Below, piece after piece: positions 1-9,226 of a stretch of DNA of 64,000 nt (position 1 is the first letter of the stretch; every line of letters starts with the position of its first letter). The translations under genes and the position numbers were made by a program. The notes below the pieces were generated by a model. It did not search any database. It saw only the letters and a program-made list of their open reading frames with translations, and was not told the origin of the DNA. The stretch comes from Anaerocolumna sp. MB42-C2 (GTDB lineage: Bacteria > Bacillota > Clostridia > Lachnospirales > Lachnospiraceae): the NCBI RefSeq assembly GCF_030913705.1, contig NZ_CP133190.1:2991501-3055500 (forward strand), in the 5' to 3' direction.

Positions 1-263
1 AATTTAAATATTCCGCATCCACGATATTCCTCCTTTATAAACATACGTTTAACTTCACCGACATCTTTGGATTTTTTGCGATAAGCAACACATCCGATGG
101 CAAGTCATCAGTGTAGGTTACCCAGATATTATTTATATTCTCATTTTTACTAAAACGGGTATAATAAACACTATCATCACCTAGAAAGTCTATCATAAAA
201 TCGTCTTGTTCCGAAAAGTTGAATAACCTCTTCGGATATAACATCTAAAAATGCAATCTTCAT
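1..263 (-). pseudogene. GNAT acetyltransferase, frameshifted and cut by window edge
   Basis: The minus strand from the ATG at 263 reads MKIAFLDVISEEVIQLF, then must shift frame near 223-227 (a T run apparently one base short) to read SEQDDFMIDFLGDDSVYYTRF and on to TYTDDLP. A second one-base shift near 104 restores IGCVAYRKKSKDVGEVKRMF and EEYRGCGIFK. The last part is the GNAT acetyl-CoA-binding strand and the R-G-x-G loop region. In any single frame the protein stops early, so the gene looks inactivated by two single-base deletions; assembly errors in homopolymers are the alternative. The rest lies beyond base 1. Confidence 0.7.
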
Positions 264-343
264 GAATACAGCCTCCGGCCATGATAAATAAAAACATAGT
301 ATTTACTCATTATGTGCAGCTCATTATCTAATAACCCTTACTC

Positions 344-856
344 TTAATCTTCGGATTTATTAAAATTTTTCATCATTTTATCACATGAAAGTACCATTCC
401 ATATTCTTGAACAGTAAAGCTCTCTGTTTTAGTAAACCCGTGTGATAGATAGAATTGAATCGCTCGCGTATTGGATGATAATACTTCAAGAATACAAAAT
501 TTGCATCTATGCTTAATCATTTCTTCCTCAATTCTTTGGTAAAATGAATGTCCGATACCAAGACCAATATATTGTGGTAACAAATAAAATGCATGCCATT
601 TTGCATAGGTATCTTTTTCGCCGGAAGTTATACTAAATACAGTACTTCCAACAATTTTCCCACTATGTTCTGCAATAAGGCAGGTATCCCCTTTAAGTAT
701 ACTCTCTTGCAATATTGGCAGCCAATAATCTTCTTCCATCGAAGATAAATACTCCTCCGCCATATATTCTTTGTAGGCTGACTTATAGCTAATCATTATC
801 TGTTTACTCACCTTTTTCATCTCGTCCGATGCAGGTACTCGATATTTTATGTCCAT
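344..856 (-). CDS. GNAT family N-acetyltransferase
   Basis: A 170-aa protein with the complete GNAT fold. It has an N-terminal region with EDYWLPILQ, a central beta strand (CLIAEHSGKIVGSTVFSI), the acetyl-CoA pyrophosphate loop around QYIGLGIGHSFYQRIEE (Q/R-x-x-G-x-G/A form), and the C-terminal SSNTRAIQFYLSHGFTKTES that closes the fold. The start at 856 has AGGAG five bases upstream. It acetylates an unknown small molecule or peptide amine, and the family alone does not predict the substrate. It is one of at least five GNAT genes or remnants in the first 19 kb, each apparently transcribed alone. Confidence 0.9.
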   Translation of the reverse strand: MDIKYRVPASDEMKKVSKQIMISYKSAYKEYMAEEYLSSMEEDYWLPILQESILKGDTCLIAEHSGKIVGSTVFSITSGEKDTYAKWHAFYLLPQYIGLGIGHSFYQRIEEEMIKHRCKFCILEVLSSNTRAIQFYLSHGFTKTESFTVQEYGMVLSCDKMMKNFNKSED

Positions 857-1022
857 GTTTTTCTCCTATTAATAATCTGCAATCAAAATCCTAAATCCTA
901 AATCTTTTTTTCAGTACTGTGAATACAAATATCACCCTTAGTAACTCCAGACTTTTCTATACATACATTAATTGATAGTATCGATACTAATATTCTGTTA
1001 ACATTTTAATATTTATATGAAT

Positions 1023-1499
1023 TTATAGGTATTTCCTCATTACAAGGAAATGAACATTTTCGCCATTACAGTTATCATCAAATTCTTCAATTATTGTAAA
1101 TTCAAGGTTTGTATACAATTTAATTGCTCGTTTATTAAAATCTGCCACCAACAAATCAATAGACTCAAATTGAAACATTGACTTTCCAAATTTTAAAGAT
1201 TGTTCAACAATCGAACGTCCTAATCCTTTTCCGGTTAATTCTGGTTTTAATTGTATACCAAATAGATAGGTTTCCTCATCATTATTATAAGTAAAACAAC
1301 AGTTGGCAACTAATTCACCTCCATTATTTCTTATTACAAAAGCTGATTCATCACGATCAAGATTACTAATCCATTCTAATTTTTCAGGAGTTTTATCATT
1401 ATTGTAAAAGGAATAAATGCCGTTAAATTTCCAATTTAACATTTCCTGAACATCCTTTTTAGATGCTCGCTCAAATATGTATATTTCATTATCACTCAT
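1023..1499 (-). CDS. GNAT family N-acetyltransferase
   Basis: 158 aa starting at MSDNEIYIFERASKKD. This start is preferred over an in-frame ATG 30 bases upstream because AAAGGAGCGG sits at normal spacing before it. GNAT signatures are YLFGIQLKPELTGKGLGRSIVEQ (acetyl-CoA loop, around residues 85-107) and FNKRAIKLYTNLEFTIIEEF near the C-terminus. Substrate unknown. The upstream region (1672-1723) is visibly related to the region upstream of the methyltransferase gene at 4592-5203, suggesting a shared or copied promoter segment. Confidence 0.9.
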   Translation of the reverse strand: MSDNEIYIFERASKKDVQEMLNWKFNGIYSFYNNDKTPEKLEWISNLDRDESAFVIRNNGGELVANCCFTYNNDEETYLFGIQLKPELTGKGLGRSIVEQSLKFGKSMFQFESIDLLVADFNKRAIKLYTNLEFTIIEEFDDNCNGENVHFLVMRKYL

Positions 1500-2079
1500 A
1501 ATCTTTCCCGCTCCTTTATAATAATTCAAGTTTAGTTATTATTTTAATTTGACAACAGATTACCGTGCAGAAAGTTCAACCCACGAAGGTTTATAACCAC
1601 TGTTAACAGCAACATTTCTTGAAAGAATATTAGCCCATGCTGTATATACTACAGAATACTAAATAAAATTAATACCTTTACTATATCATACTACTCCGAT
1701 TAGCACTACCTTTTTATTCCATTAATGATTACAAACATAAAATTCCCCTACAGTTATGATTGCACTTTTTCATTTATAAGCTAATACTACGGATTTTTAT
1801 AATCTCTTATTGACTATTTGTCAATAAGAGATTATAATCATGTTCGTAAAGACAAAGTAATGTAAAAAAAGAAAAATGGAGGCATGCAAGAATGATAAAG
1901 AATAGTAGAGGTTATCCATTCACGTTAATGCATAGTAAACCATCTTTCGGTGGCTTCAAAAATTGAATATGTATACAAAGTTAAGATTGATTGCTCAAAT
2001 CCACACTTGTTTGCGCTTTTATAGACAAACTTTTCACTATGTTTTGTGCCTTGAGCAGGCGAAAGGAAGGGATATCATT
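1500..2079. other. 580-bp intergenic region with a 16-bp perfect inverted repeat
   Basis: I see no convincing gene here between divergently oriented genes. It holds the shared promoter-like segment ending with CTACCTTTTTATTCCATT at 1706-1723 (read on the minus strand). At 1799-1835 there is a perfect inverted repeat, ATAATCTCTTATTGAC and its complement around a 5-base loop. The repeat has no T tract on either side, so an operator or cruciform is as likely as a terminator. Confidence 0.55.
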
Positions 2080-2997
2080 ATGAAAATACTTGTTTATGGT
2101 GCAGGAGTATTAGGATGTAATTTAGCGCATTTACTCTATAAATCCCAAAAGAATGTGACGCTTCTTGCAAGAGGAAGCTGGTATGAGGATATAAAACAAA
2201 ATGGTGTGACCATCAGACATAAATTTAGGATCAGAAATACAAATGATAAAATACCAGTAATTAATTCTTTGACAGATCAGGATATCTATGACGTGATCTT
2301 TGTTGCCTTGCAATATACACAACTGGATAGTATTATTTCAATTTTGAACCAGAACTTAAGTAAAAACATTGTATTTATAGGAAACAATATCAATGCAAAA
2401 GGGTATATAGATCTATTGAAAGAGAAAAATGTATTGTTTGGATTCTTTAGCGCAGGTGGGAAAAGGAACAAAAAGTACGTTGATTCTTTTTATTTAAATG
2501 AAATGACGATTGGAAGGACAGACAATTCTCATGAAAGTGATGAATGGATAAAGAGCATTTTTCAGGGGACAAAGATGAGACTTACCATTCAAAACAAAAT
2601 GGATGATTGGCTGAAAAGTCATGTGGCATTTATTCTTCCGTTTGTTTATACAGCATATTATACAGAGTATAATTATAGGAAAATCAAGAATAATAAGACT
2701 ATTTTGTATGAAATTATAGATTCAGTAAGGGAATATTATGATGCATTAATACAACTTGGTTATGAGGTGTTGTCAAAGAGTGACTACCAATTTGTTACCT
2801 CGAAAAAAATTAAGTGTTATATGTTTTTAAAATTATGTTGTTATACGGCACTGGGAGACTTATGTGTATGCGATCATGCAAAAAATGGTAAGAATGAGAT
2901 GATAAAATTAAATAGTGAATTCCGGGAATTGATATCGAATAAAATGGTAGAAACACCCCATGCAGATTTCCTTGAAAAATACATACCCTATAAATAG
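2080..2997 (+). CDS. Ketopantoate reductase-like (ApbA/PanE family) oxidoreductase
   Basis: 305 aa from MKILVYGAGVLGCNLAHLLY, start chosen because GAAAGGAAGGG precedes this ATG. Reading further upstream gives a hydrophobic extension with no ribosome site. Residues 1-35 form a Rossmann dinucleotide fold (GAGVLG, then LLARG, the NADP-type loop of the ApbA/PanE family). The middle contains VFVALQYTQ and NNI. True PanE makes pantoate for coenzyme A, but many clostridial paralogues of this family are unassigned and the catalytic Lys and Glu positions are not obvious to me, so I do not name it panE. It is followed 12 bases later by a TetR gene, probably one operon. Confidence 0.75.
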   Translation: MKILVYGAGVLGCNLAHLLYKSQKNVTLLARGSWYEDIKQNGVTIRHKFRIRNTNDKIPVINSLTDQDIYDVIFVALQYTQLDSIISILNQNLSKNIVFIGNNINAKGYIDLLKEKNVLFGFFSAGGKRNKKYVDSFYLNEMTIGRTDNSHESDEWIKSIFQGTKMRLTIQNKMDDWLKSHVAFILPFVYTAYYTEYNYRKIKNNKTILYEIIDSVREYYDALIQLGYEVLSKSDYQFVTSKKIKCYMFLKLCCYTALGDLCVCDHAKNGKNEMIKLNSEFRELISNKMVETPHADFLEKYIPYK

Positions 2998-3009
2998 TCA
3001 GGAGAATCT

Positions 3010-3582
3010 ATGACCAAACGCATAAATGATACAAAAAAAAGAGAAGAGCAAATAGTACAGGCGGCTCAAAAAATATTTTTAAAAAAAGGATACTCTGGAA
3101 CGACGATTGATGATATTGCGGCAGAAGTAGGAGTGGTAAGGGGGACAATTCTTCACTATTATAATAGTAAGGAAAAATTAATAGAAGCAGTTCTGAACAA
3201 TGATGATGATCCTTTTGTACCATCCCTTACGAAGCTCATAGAAAATCAGAATATCTCTGTAAATGAACGACTATGCAAAGTTATGGAACTATGTTCAGAG
3301 CAATTTTCAAATGTCAAACCGCAATTGATAAGTTACCAGAGAGATTATGAGAAATTTCGGTTTCTTCTTGATCAGATTAGAATTCAGACGTTTTATCAAC
3401 TGTGTGAACCTCTTAAAAAGCTGTTAGATAATGGTTGTAAAGAAGGTATTTTTAGTATCCATGATACCAAAGCCAGAGCAAATAGCATTGTGTTTGCAAT
3501 ATTTGGAATTACCGGTGCTGACATTTCACCGGAAGCACTCCTTGAAGAATTACAAATTATATTTGACAAATTTACTAAATAA
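3010..3582 (+). CDS. TetR/AcrR family transcriptional regulator
   Basis: 190 aa. Residues 10-58 are a canonical TetR DNA-binding domain: REEQIVQAAQKIFLKKGYSGTTIDDIAAEVGV, then GTILHYYNSKEKLIEAV. The rest is the helical ligand/dimer domain typical of the family, ending in DKFTK. AGGAG precedes the ATG. It is downstream of, and probably co-transcribed with, the ApbA-like oxidoreductase, so an autoregulated pair is the simplest reading. The ligand is unknown. Confidence 0.92.
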   Translation: MTKRINDTKKREEQIVQAAQKIFLKKGYSGTTIDDIAAEVGVVRGTILHYYNSKEKLIEAVLNNDDDPFVPSLTKLIENQNISVNERLCKVMELCSEQFSNVKPQLISYQRDYEKFRFLLDQIRIQTFYQLCEPLKKLLDNGCKEGIFSIHDTKARANSIVFAIFGITGADISPEALLEELQIIFDKFTK

Positions 3583-3699
3583 TATAATGTAAGCATGCCT
3601 GACTGAAAACTGCTAAAATAAAGATGTGTCCAATTTGTTTTTACCTGTTCTTACAATAGTAGCTCAAGCTTAGACAAATAAAAAAGAGGAGATTACAGC

Positions 3700-4395
3700 A
3701 TGAATAAATACTTGCAAGAAACTAAAATGTTAAATTTCAGTAATAAAACAATACAAAGTTTAATCGAGAAAAATCAATGGGTCAATGACGACGAATTCCA
3801 AAAAATTAAAAACATTTATGATTTTGTTCGAAATGATATCGCATTTGGATATAGCATAGATGATACGATTCCCGCCTCTATGGTGTTAAAAGACGGTTAT
3901 GGGCAGTGCAACACAAAAGGAACGTTATTTATGGCACTTTTGAGGGCAGTTGGTATACCCTGCCGAATTCATGGTTTTACGATTGACAAAAAATTGCAAA
4001 AGGGTGCTATGACTGGGTTAATCTATAAGCTTGCTCCACAAAGTATCATTCACAGTTGGGTCGAAATACAATATAATGGGAATTGGTATAACCTGGAGGG
4101 CTTCATTCTAGATAACGAGTATTTGAAAAAGCTTCAAAAAAAGTTTCCTAATACTCAAAGCAGTTTCTGCGGATATGGTGTCGCTACCGATAACTTTCAC
4201 AATCCACAGGTAGAGTGGAATGTCAATGATACTTACATTCAAAAAGAAGGTATCAACTGTGATTTCGGGATATTCTATTCGCCGGATGAATTCTTTGAGA
4301 AATATCAGCAGCGGTTGTCGCCACTCAAAATATGGTTTTATCGGAATATCGGTCGTAAACTTATGAATCGCAACGTAAAAAAAATTCGTGCTTAG
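3700..4395 (+). CDS. Transglutaminase-like superfamily protein
   Basis: 231 aa with a transglutaminase/protease-like core. The predicted nucleophile is Cys70 in DGYGQCNTKGTLFMALLRAVGIPCR, His118 lies in IIHSWVEIQYNGNWYNLEG, and an acid follows (Glu133 or Asp138; the usual Asp after the His strand is replaced by Glu in NLEG). There is no signal peptide or membrane segment, so it is cytoplasmic. Bacterial members act as peptidases or amide-bond enzymes; the substrate cannot be read here. AAAAGAGGAG precedes the start. It is convergent with the methyltransferase gene. Confidence 0.85.
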   Translation: MNKYLQETKMLNFSNKTIQSLIEKNQWVNDDEFQKIKNIYDFVRNDIAFGYSIDDTIPASMVLKDGYGQCNTKGTLFMALLRAVGIPCRIHGFTIDKKLQKGAMTGLIYKLAPQSIIHSWVEIQYNGNWYNLEGFILDNEYLKKLQKKFPNTQSSFCGYGVATDNFHNPQVEWNVNDTYIQKEGINCDFGIFYSPDEFFEKYQQRLSPLKIWFYRNIGRKLMNRNVKKIRA

Positions 4396-4501
4396 TTTCC
4401 GGTTATGTGTACAATTCAAGAAATATTATATTTATTATGTTGGCAGCTTTTTTGACGAGACTTGCCAGCTACGCTCTTCACCGCACCCCCTGAACGTCTT
4501 A

Positions 4502-4529
4502 TTACGATTAAGTATATACTTTATCGTAA
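4502..4529. terminator. 28-bp palindrome between convergent genes
   Basis: TTACGAT, a short AAGTATATACTT centre and ATCGTAA make a nearly perfect palindrome between the stop of the transglutaminase gene and the stop of the convergent methyltransferase gene. That position suits a bidirectional transcript end, but the flanking T tracts are weak. Confidence 0.35.
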
Positions 4530-4591
4530 GGAAAAGCCTCTATGTCATAACCCTATATATGGATAATTTTTAAGTTGTTGTTCTATCATGG

Positions 4592-5203
4592 TCATTTCAT
4601 TCGTTGGGCAACAATTTTATTTGATGCATGTAGATGTATTGGAACACCAGGGTGTTCCTCTTCAAATACATAAGATTCAAATTTAATAATATTCCAATCA
4701 TGATACAATTCCTTTATTTCTTCCTCAGAAGCCAGACCAACGGCAAATGGTGCAATATCAGGTGAAGCCGGAACTTTATCGGTAAATAGCTGCATTATAT
4801 GAAAACCGCCAATTGCGGTATTTTCTTTTGCTTTTACTATAAATTTATGCCAATTATCCTTGTTAACAAAATGTAGTGTCCCGAACGAATAAATTAAATC
4901 ATATGTTTTCTTAAAGTCAAAGAAACACAAATCATCTACCCAAGCATTTATATTGATATCCTCTTTATGAGCCAATATCTGCAATTTATTAATTGCGTTT
5001 TGCGACAAATCAAATGCATCGATATGAATAAATCCTCGTTTCGCAAGATATAAAGAATTCTTTCCGTCACCACAGCCAACATCAAGAATATTACCCGATT
5101 TATTAATAAGATTTTCAAATTCCATTATAGTATTATTAGGTTCCGAACCAAAAGTAAAAATATCATCCACCTTGTATGTTTCTTCCCAAAACGGTATCTT
5201 CAT
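4592..5203 (-). CDS. Class I SAM-dependent methyltransferase
   Basis: 203 aa starting MKIPFWEETYKVDDIF; GGAGAGGA lies before this ATG. Motif I is ILDVGCGDGKNSLYLAKRG (about residues 41-59), which binds S-adenosylmethionine. An acidic motif II follows (IDAFDLSQ), with YDLIYSFGTLHFV as motif IV. The size and the PFWEETY start resemble TehB-like and related small-molecule methyltransferases, but no specific substrate can be claimed. It stands alone, downstream of a mobile repeat copy (5367-5528). Confidence 0.88.
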   Translation of the reverse strand: MKIPFWEETYKVDDIFTFGSEPNNTIMEFENLINKSGNILDVGCGDGKNSLYLAKRGFIHIDAFDLSQNAINKLQILAHKEDININAWVDDLCFFDFKKTYDLIYSFGTLHFVNKDNWHKFIVKAKENTAIGGFHIMQLFTDKVPASPDIAPFAVGLASEEEIKELYHDWNIIKFESYVFEEEHPGVPIHLHASNKIVAQRMK

Positions 5204-5366
5204 TATCGTCCTCTCCATATTCATATAAATCCTGATTGCCACTTTGTTACGAAAGTATTATATCTTGTTATTGCTGCCTACCGTGAATCACTGTCCCTAT
5301 TATAACACCATAATAAGATTATCTCTACCTTTTTATTCCATTTATACCTGTAATAATATTAAGATT

Positions 5367-5528
5367 GTTACTGTTCAGACCATTGCAAATGCAGCACCGG
5401 TCTGAACAATAACACGCTTCCCGATGCACACAAAACGCAAGAGCAGCATTTTGGCGCTACAATTCTCCGGTTTTTTGTGAAATGCACTCACAAAAAACAC
5501 GTCGCGTATATAGGCTGTGAACAGTAAC
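5367..5528. mobile_element. MITE-like element, copy A (162 bp), with 8-bp target duplication
   Basis: It begins GTTACTGTTCA and ends CTGTGAACAGTAAC, so its ends are inverted repeats. It is directly flanked by TTAAGATT on both sides, an exact 8-bp target-site duplication. Inside are two further hairpins (a GTTTTTTGTGA-type arm and an AAAACGC-type arm). Three more copies occur at 10215-10377, 44109-44229 and 53931-54094. It encodes no transposase; reading frames across it are incidental. Confidence 0.85.
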
Positions 5529-5634
5529 TTAAGATTCGCCCGACAAATCCCTAATTTAATTTGATAAATGAGGACGGGCATAGGTTCATACAAAATAGTT
5601 TTTGAGGATTTTGTCGGGCAAATCATTTTTAGTT

Positions 5635-7014
5635 TCATTCATTATCCGGGCAGCTTTGGTGCTCCGGATAACCACCGGCAGCATAGAAGAATCTGATTGT
5701 AACCACACCGCCAGAATCGCGGTTGCTAAGCTCTAATTGTCCTGCATGGGTTTTTGCGATCTGTGCTGCAAACCAGAGTCCAAGGCCATTGTGTCCATTG
5801 GTGCCGCGCGCCGCATCACCACGCCATAGATACTCTGTCGCATGGCGTAATGCCGCTTTGCTAAACCCGGGGCCCTCATCACATACCGTGATTTGCCAGC
5901 CGCCATCTACCATGCTGCCTACCAAATACACATTTCCGCCCGCCGGTGTATGCTCGATGGCATTCTGCACCACATTACATAGGGCACGTTGTAAATGATC
6001 TTTCTGAACGCTCACAGCACCCTCCAGTCCGTTCTTAATATGCAGGCAAACCCTCTTGGCTTCTGCAATGGTCTTTGTGCTCTGGTAAAGCTCATCAAAC
6101 ATGGCTGACAGACTGGTTTGTTCGAATGCCTCATCCCCACCGGCGGAGGTTTCCAGCAGGCAGGCAACATACTGCTTGGCCCGGTCGTTGCTTGCCATAA
6201 TTGTTTCCACCATTTTGCGGCTGCTCTCAGGCAGTTCTTCCTCCAGCAGAAGTTCGGCATTGCCTCCCACCAGGGTGAGCGGGGTCTTTAAATCATGCGC
6301 GAGTGCTGCTATTTCCGCCTCACGTTCTTGTTGTACCGCCCACTGGGAGGACAGGGAACTGTATAATGCCTCCCGCATATGCTCCATTGCACCAAGGACC
6401 TGGTCATACTCCCGTATACCCGCGTGTGGAATTGTGAAATCCAGCTCCTGTGCGCCTACCCTCTCGCTCACCTCACCAAACAGCTTTAGCTTAGCGGCGA
6501 GGCGCCGACGGAGCCACAGGGTATTAAACAGCAGACAAAGCACCAAAGCCGCACCAAGTGTAGCCAGCCATAGATATTCAAAAGGGGGCAGCATGCGGCG
6601 CAGCACAGGATTGGTAAACTCTGCCCTGTATTGCCAGTGAAAGATTGCGGTGCTTCCATCCGCGTAAGTATGCCGCGAAACATCTATGCTGTAGACGTCC
6701 TCCTGTAGAAACCCGGCAAGGACTTTTAGCTTCTTTCCCTCTACGTTGCTTTCCAACACTTCGCCATTCTGGTCAAACAAAGCGTACTCGGCCAGAAAAT
6801 CGTCACCAGGAGTAACAAAGGTTTTTGGCTCTCCGGCCAGCATTTGTTCCACCTGTTGGTTGGGGACGGCTCCCCGGTAAGCAACACCGGTGTTTTGAAG
6901 CCGCACCAGGACAGAAGACCATACCATGCAGCATAACAGCATACAGCCGGACATAACTATGGCAAAGCGTAACAGCACAAAAGAAAGACTTACAGAGTTT
7001 TGTCTTTTCGCCAT
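5635..7014 (-). CDS. Sensor histidine kinase of lantibiotic-type two-component system
   Basis: 459 aa from MAKRQNSVSL; GGGTGGG precedes this ATG, and the start overlaps the regulator gene by 25 bases. Membrane helices are at about 10-37 and 146-169 with an extracytoplasmic sensor between. A HAMP-like linker follows, then the H-box ALAHDLKTPLTLVGG with phosphoacceptor His240, an N-box (QNAIEHTP), and G-boxes DEGPGF and GLGLWF. It should phosphorylate the regulator at 6990-7664. The DNA is clearly GC-richer than the transporter genes next to it, so the two-component pair and the transporter seem to have different histories. The best guess is a sensor of lantibiotics or envelope peptides, by context. 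Confidence 0.9.
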   Translation of the reverse strand: MAKRQNSVSLSFVLLRFAIVMSGCMLLCCMVWSSVLVRLQNTGVAYRGAVPNQQVEQMLAGEPKTFVTPGDDFLAEYALFDQNGEVLESNVEGKKLKVLAGFLQEDVYSIDVSRHTYADGSTAIFHWQYRAEFTNPVLRRMLPPFEYLWLATLGAALVLCLLFNTLWLRRRLAAKLKLFGEVSERVGAQELDFTIPHAGIREYDQVLGAMEHMREALYSSLSSQWAVQQEREAEIAALAHDLKTPLTLVGGNAELLLEEELPESSRKMVETIMASNDRAKQYVACLLETSAGGDEAFEQTSLSAMFDELYQSTKTIAEAKRVCLHIKNGLEGAVSVQKDHLQRALCNVVQNAIEHTPAGGNVYLVGSMVDGGWQITVCDEGPGFSKAALRHATEYLWRGDAARGTNGHNGLGLWFAAQIAKTHAGQLELSNRDSGGVVTIRFFYAAGGYPEHQSCPDNE

Positions 7015-7664
7015 TTGTATCCCACCCCCCAAACGGTTTCTATAGGGCTGAGACCGTCGGATTTTAACTTGGCGCGGATATTTTTGATGTGCTCCGCAAT
7101 GACCGATGAATCGCCCTCGGCGTCAAAGCCGAAAACCGCTTCGTATAATTGTTCTTTCGTAAACACCTGTCCCGCATGCAGGGCCAGGTGCTCACAGATC
7201 TCGTATTCACCCTTCGTAAAGGGCAGTGTGTGTTCGCCGGCAACTACCTCTTTTGCCTGCATATCAAATCGCACGCCGCCTCGGCTTAAGGTGCGGGCCG
7301 GCTGGCGCACCTCTCTACGCAGATGGGCATTTACCCGTGCACGAAGCTCTGCAACACTGAATGGTTTCTTTATATAATCATCGGCACCCAGACCAAACCC
7401 CTGTACAAGTGCCGCGTCTTCCGCCCTGGCGGTTAAGAACAGAATAGGGCAATCCACCTCTGCACGGATACGCCTGCAAAGGGAAAAGCCATCCTCGCCG
7501 GGCATCATCACATCGAGCAGAAGAAGATCGTACATCCGGCACCGTGCAGGCGTCACTTTAGCTGCGTCTGCTTCCGTGTCTACCTGGTGGCCGTCCTTTC
7601 TCAGGGCCGTGCGCACCAGGGTCAGCATATCAAAATCATCATCCACCACTAACACTTTCGGCAT
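6990..7664 (-). CDS. OmpR-family response regulator
   Basis: 224 aa from MPKVLVVDDDFDML, start set by AAGGAGG before the ATG at 7664. The receiver domain has the acidic pocket at residues 8-10, phosphoacceptor Asp51 (LLLLDVMMPG) and the conserved Lys in ADDYIKKPF. The C-terminal winged helix ends with IKNIRAKLKSDG and IETVWGVGYKW, typical of OmpR/PhoB. It partners the histidine kinase downstream, whose start it overlaps. It probably controls the ABC immunity transporter at 7737-9927, whose promoter carries a TGTTAC palindrome. Confidence 0.93.
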   Translation of the reverse strand: MPKVLVVDDDFDMLTLVRTALRKDGHQVDTEADAAKVTPARCRMYDLLLLDVMMPGEDGFSLCRRIRAEVDCPILFLTARAEDAALVQGFGLGADDYIKKPFSVAELRARVNAHLRREVRQPARTLSRGGVRFDMQAKEVVAGEHTLPFTKGEYEICEHLALHAGQVFTKEQLYEAVFGFDAEGDSSVIAEHIKNIRAKLKSDGLSPIETVWGVGYKWRKDKTL

Positions 7665-7736
7665 AGTCAATCCTCCTTGTTTTTCCAAAGGAAAAATGCG
7701 ACTGCTCATCAGGAGCAGAGGATTTTCCTCCTTGTT

Positions 7737-8468
7737 TTACTCTTGTATGGCTTTCCCCTCCCATCTGTTAAACCATAGGATTGATAAAACCAAAACAATC
7801 GAAGTAATCATAATCAAAGAAATAATTCCGGGAATAATAGGTGTATTTGAAAAGTGATAATAATTCTCCAAAAACCGGACTCCCCATTCCCATGGAATGA
7901 TCGGCCAGATTTTATCACCAATTGCATTTTCGTAGTAACCTGCTAATATTGTACCGGCTATCCCTAACAAAACCGAAATACCTGAGCCAAACCGAAAAGC
8001 AATCGGTATGTGTAATAAATATAAAAATAAGTTGTTAACTAAAAATATAACAAATAGAACAAGATATGTACCAAAACATGTTATGCTCATATCCAGAAAC
8101 AAATTGACTCCAACATAGAAACACAGTTCATATAATATCATACTTATAGCTGAAAGGAACAGCAAAAAAAACAATTTTCCCAGATATACGCTTCTTCGTG
8201 ACTCCACTAAACCCAGCGCATTTTGGATACCGTTTATATTCTTGTCCAAATGAATTAAAATTGGCACAACAATACTAACAAAAATAGGATAACATATTTG
8301 TAATATAACAAAAAACCACCGCACATCAGAAATAATATGGTATCCTCCGTTAGCGTAATAAACTAAAAATAAAGTTGTGACCACTATGGGCGGTAACAAA
8401 TGCAATAAAATAATCGGAGTACGTTTGATTTTGGTAAAGTTAGAAAGAAACTCCCTTATAATAGTCAT
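7737..8468 (-). CDS. Lantibiotic-immunity ABC transporter permease (MutG/EpiG-like)
   Basis: 243 aa. The ATG at 8468 overlaps the stop codon of the upstream permease (TGATG), which fixes the start by translational coupling. Six hydrophobic segments are evident, for example IILLHLLPPIVVTTLFLVYY and AISMILYELCFYVGVNLF, in the layout of the MutG/EpiG/SpaG membrane subunits that pump lantibiotics out of the membrane. It is the last gene of the ATPase-E-G operon and ends 72 bases before the regulator start. Assignment rests on size, topology and gene order. Confidence 0.78.
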   Translation of the reverse strand: MTIIREFLSNFTKIKRTPIILLHLLPPIVVTTLFLVYYANGGYHIISDVRWFFVILQICYPIFVSIVVPILIHLDKNINGIQNALGLVESRRSVYLGKLFFLLFLSAISMILYELCFYVGVNLFLDMSITCFGTYLVLFVIFLVNNLFLYLLHIPIAFRFGSGISVLLGIAGTILAGYYENAIGDKIWPIIPWEWGVRFLENYYHFSNTPIIPGIISLIMITSIVLVLSILWFNRWEGKAIQE

Positions 8469-9226
8469 CAGCGATACACCTGCCTTTTGTACCACCGCGA
8501 AAACAAAACTAAAAGAACTAACATCGTAAGCAAGGATACCAAGCTCAGCAACAAACTTTCTCCTAAACTTAAAATCAATCTTGAATTTGCTTCGGCCAAT
8601 AATCCGTTTGGCAGAACTCCAAATAATGTAACCATAAACCTCCCTGGCCAGCTATATGGGAAGAACCAGAATAAAGGTGTCAAAGAAAAAAACAAAATAC
8701 CTATGGCACTGGCAAATAAATTTATAATCACAGACCCAACAAATCCTATCTTTTGATCTAAAAACAAACAGAAAGGAATCTGCCATAAGAAAGAGAACCA
8801 CAATAAGCAGTATCCAAAAATATAATATCCGGAATGACCAATTGCACCTGAAACACCTGACGATATACATTCCGTGATAACAGTGATAAACGAAAGCAAT
8901 AATGATATGATCAAAAGATTAAGTGCAGTCAAAATTATTTTTGAAATAAATGTCTTCTTCAGGTCGATAGGCAAACTATAAAGAGTCCGGTATTTATGTT
9001 TTTGATCCTTATTATTAACTAAATGACATAAAAGCACAATGGTCAAAGAAGCAATAGGCATACTCCAATTACACACGATAGAGCTTGAAAAACCGCCTAA
9101 ACCAATACCAATATATAAAAATATCATAGCTATTAAAATTAAAACTAATGGAATAACTATAATGAGTTTTCTAAATAGGGAGCGCTTATATTTCAAGTTT
9201 TCTGCTTTAAGATATGTTATTAGCAT
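8468..9226 (-). CDS. Lantibiotic-immunity ABC transporter permease (MutE/EpiE-like)
   Basis: 252 aa beginning MLITYLKAENLKYKRSLFRK, the positively charged N-terminus followed by a first membrane span that is characteristic of MutE/EpiE permeases. About six membrane helices follow. The start overlaps the end of the ATPase gene by seven bases, and its stop overlaps the next permease start. It forms the membrane pore with the G subunit and the ATPase, giving self-protection or resistance to lantibiotic-type peptides. No biosynthetic (lanB/C/M) gene is visible, so this is resistance rather than production. Confidence 0.8.
   Translation of the reverse strand: MLITYLKAENLKYKRSLFRKLIIVIPLVLILIAMIFLYIGIGLGGFSSSIVCNWSMPIASLTIVLLCHLVNNKDQKHKYRTLYSLPIDLKKTFISKIILTALNLLIISLLLSFITVITECISSGVSGAIGHSGYYIFGYCLLWFSFLWQIPFCLFLDQKIGFVGSVIINLFASAIGILFFSLTPLFWFFPYSWPGRFMVTLFGVLPNGLLAEANSRLILSLGESLLLSLVSLLTMLVLLVLFSRWYKRQVYR

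Noticed and set aside
4388..4573. A 61-codon plus-strand frame after the transglutaminase gene
   Set aside because: It overlaps the transglutaminase stop, has no ribosome site, and runs through a palindrome.
5375..5638. An 87-codon frame on the minus strand, and a similar one at 10122-10388, that share RDVFFV-like residues
   Set aside because: Both frames run through copies of the MITE-like repeat; the similarity is that of the repeat, and neither has a good ribosome site.
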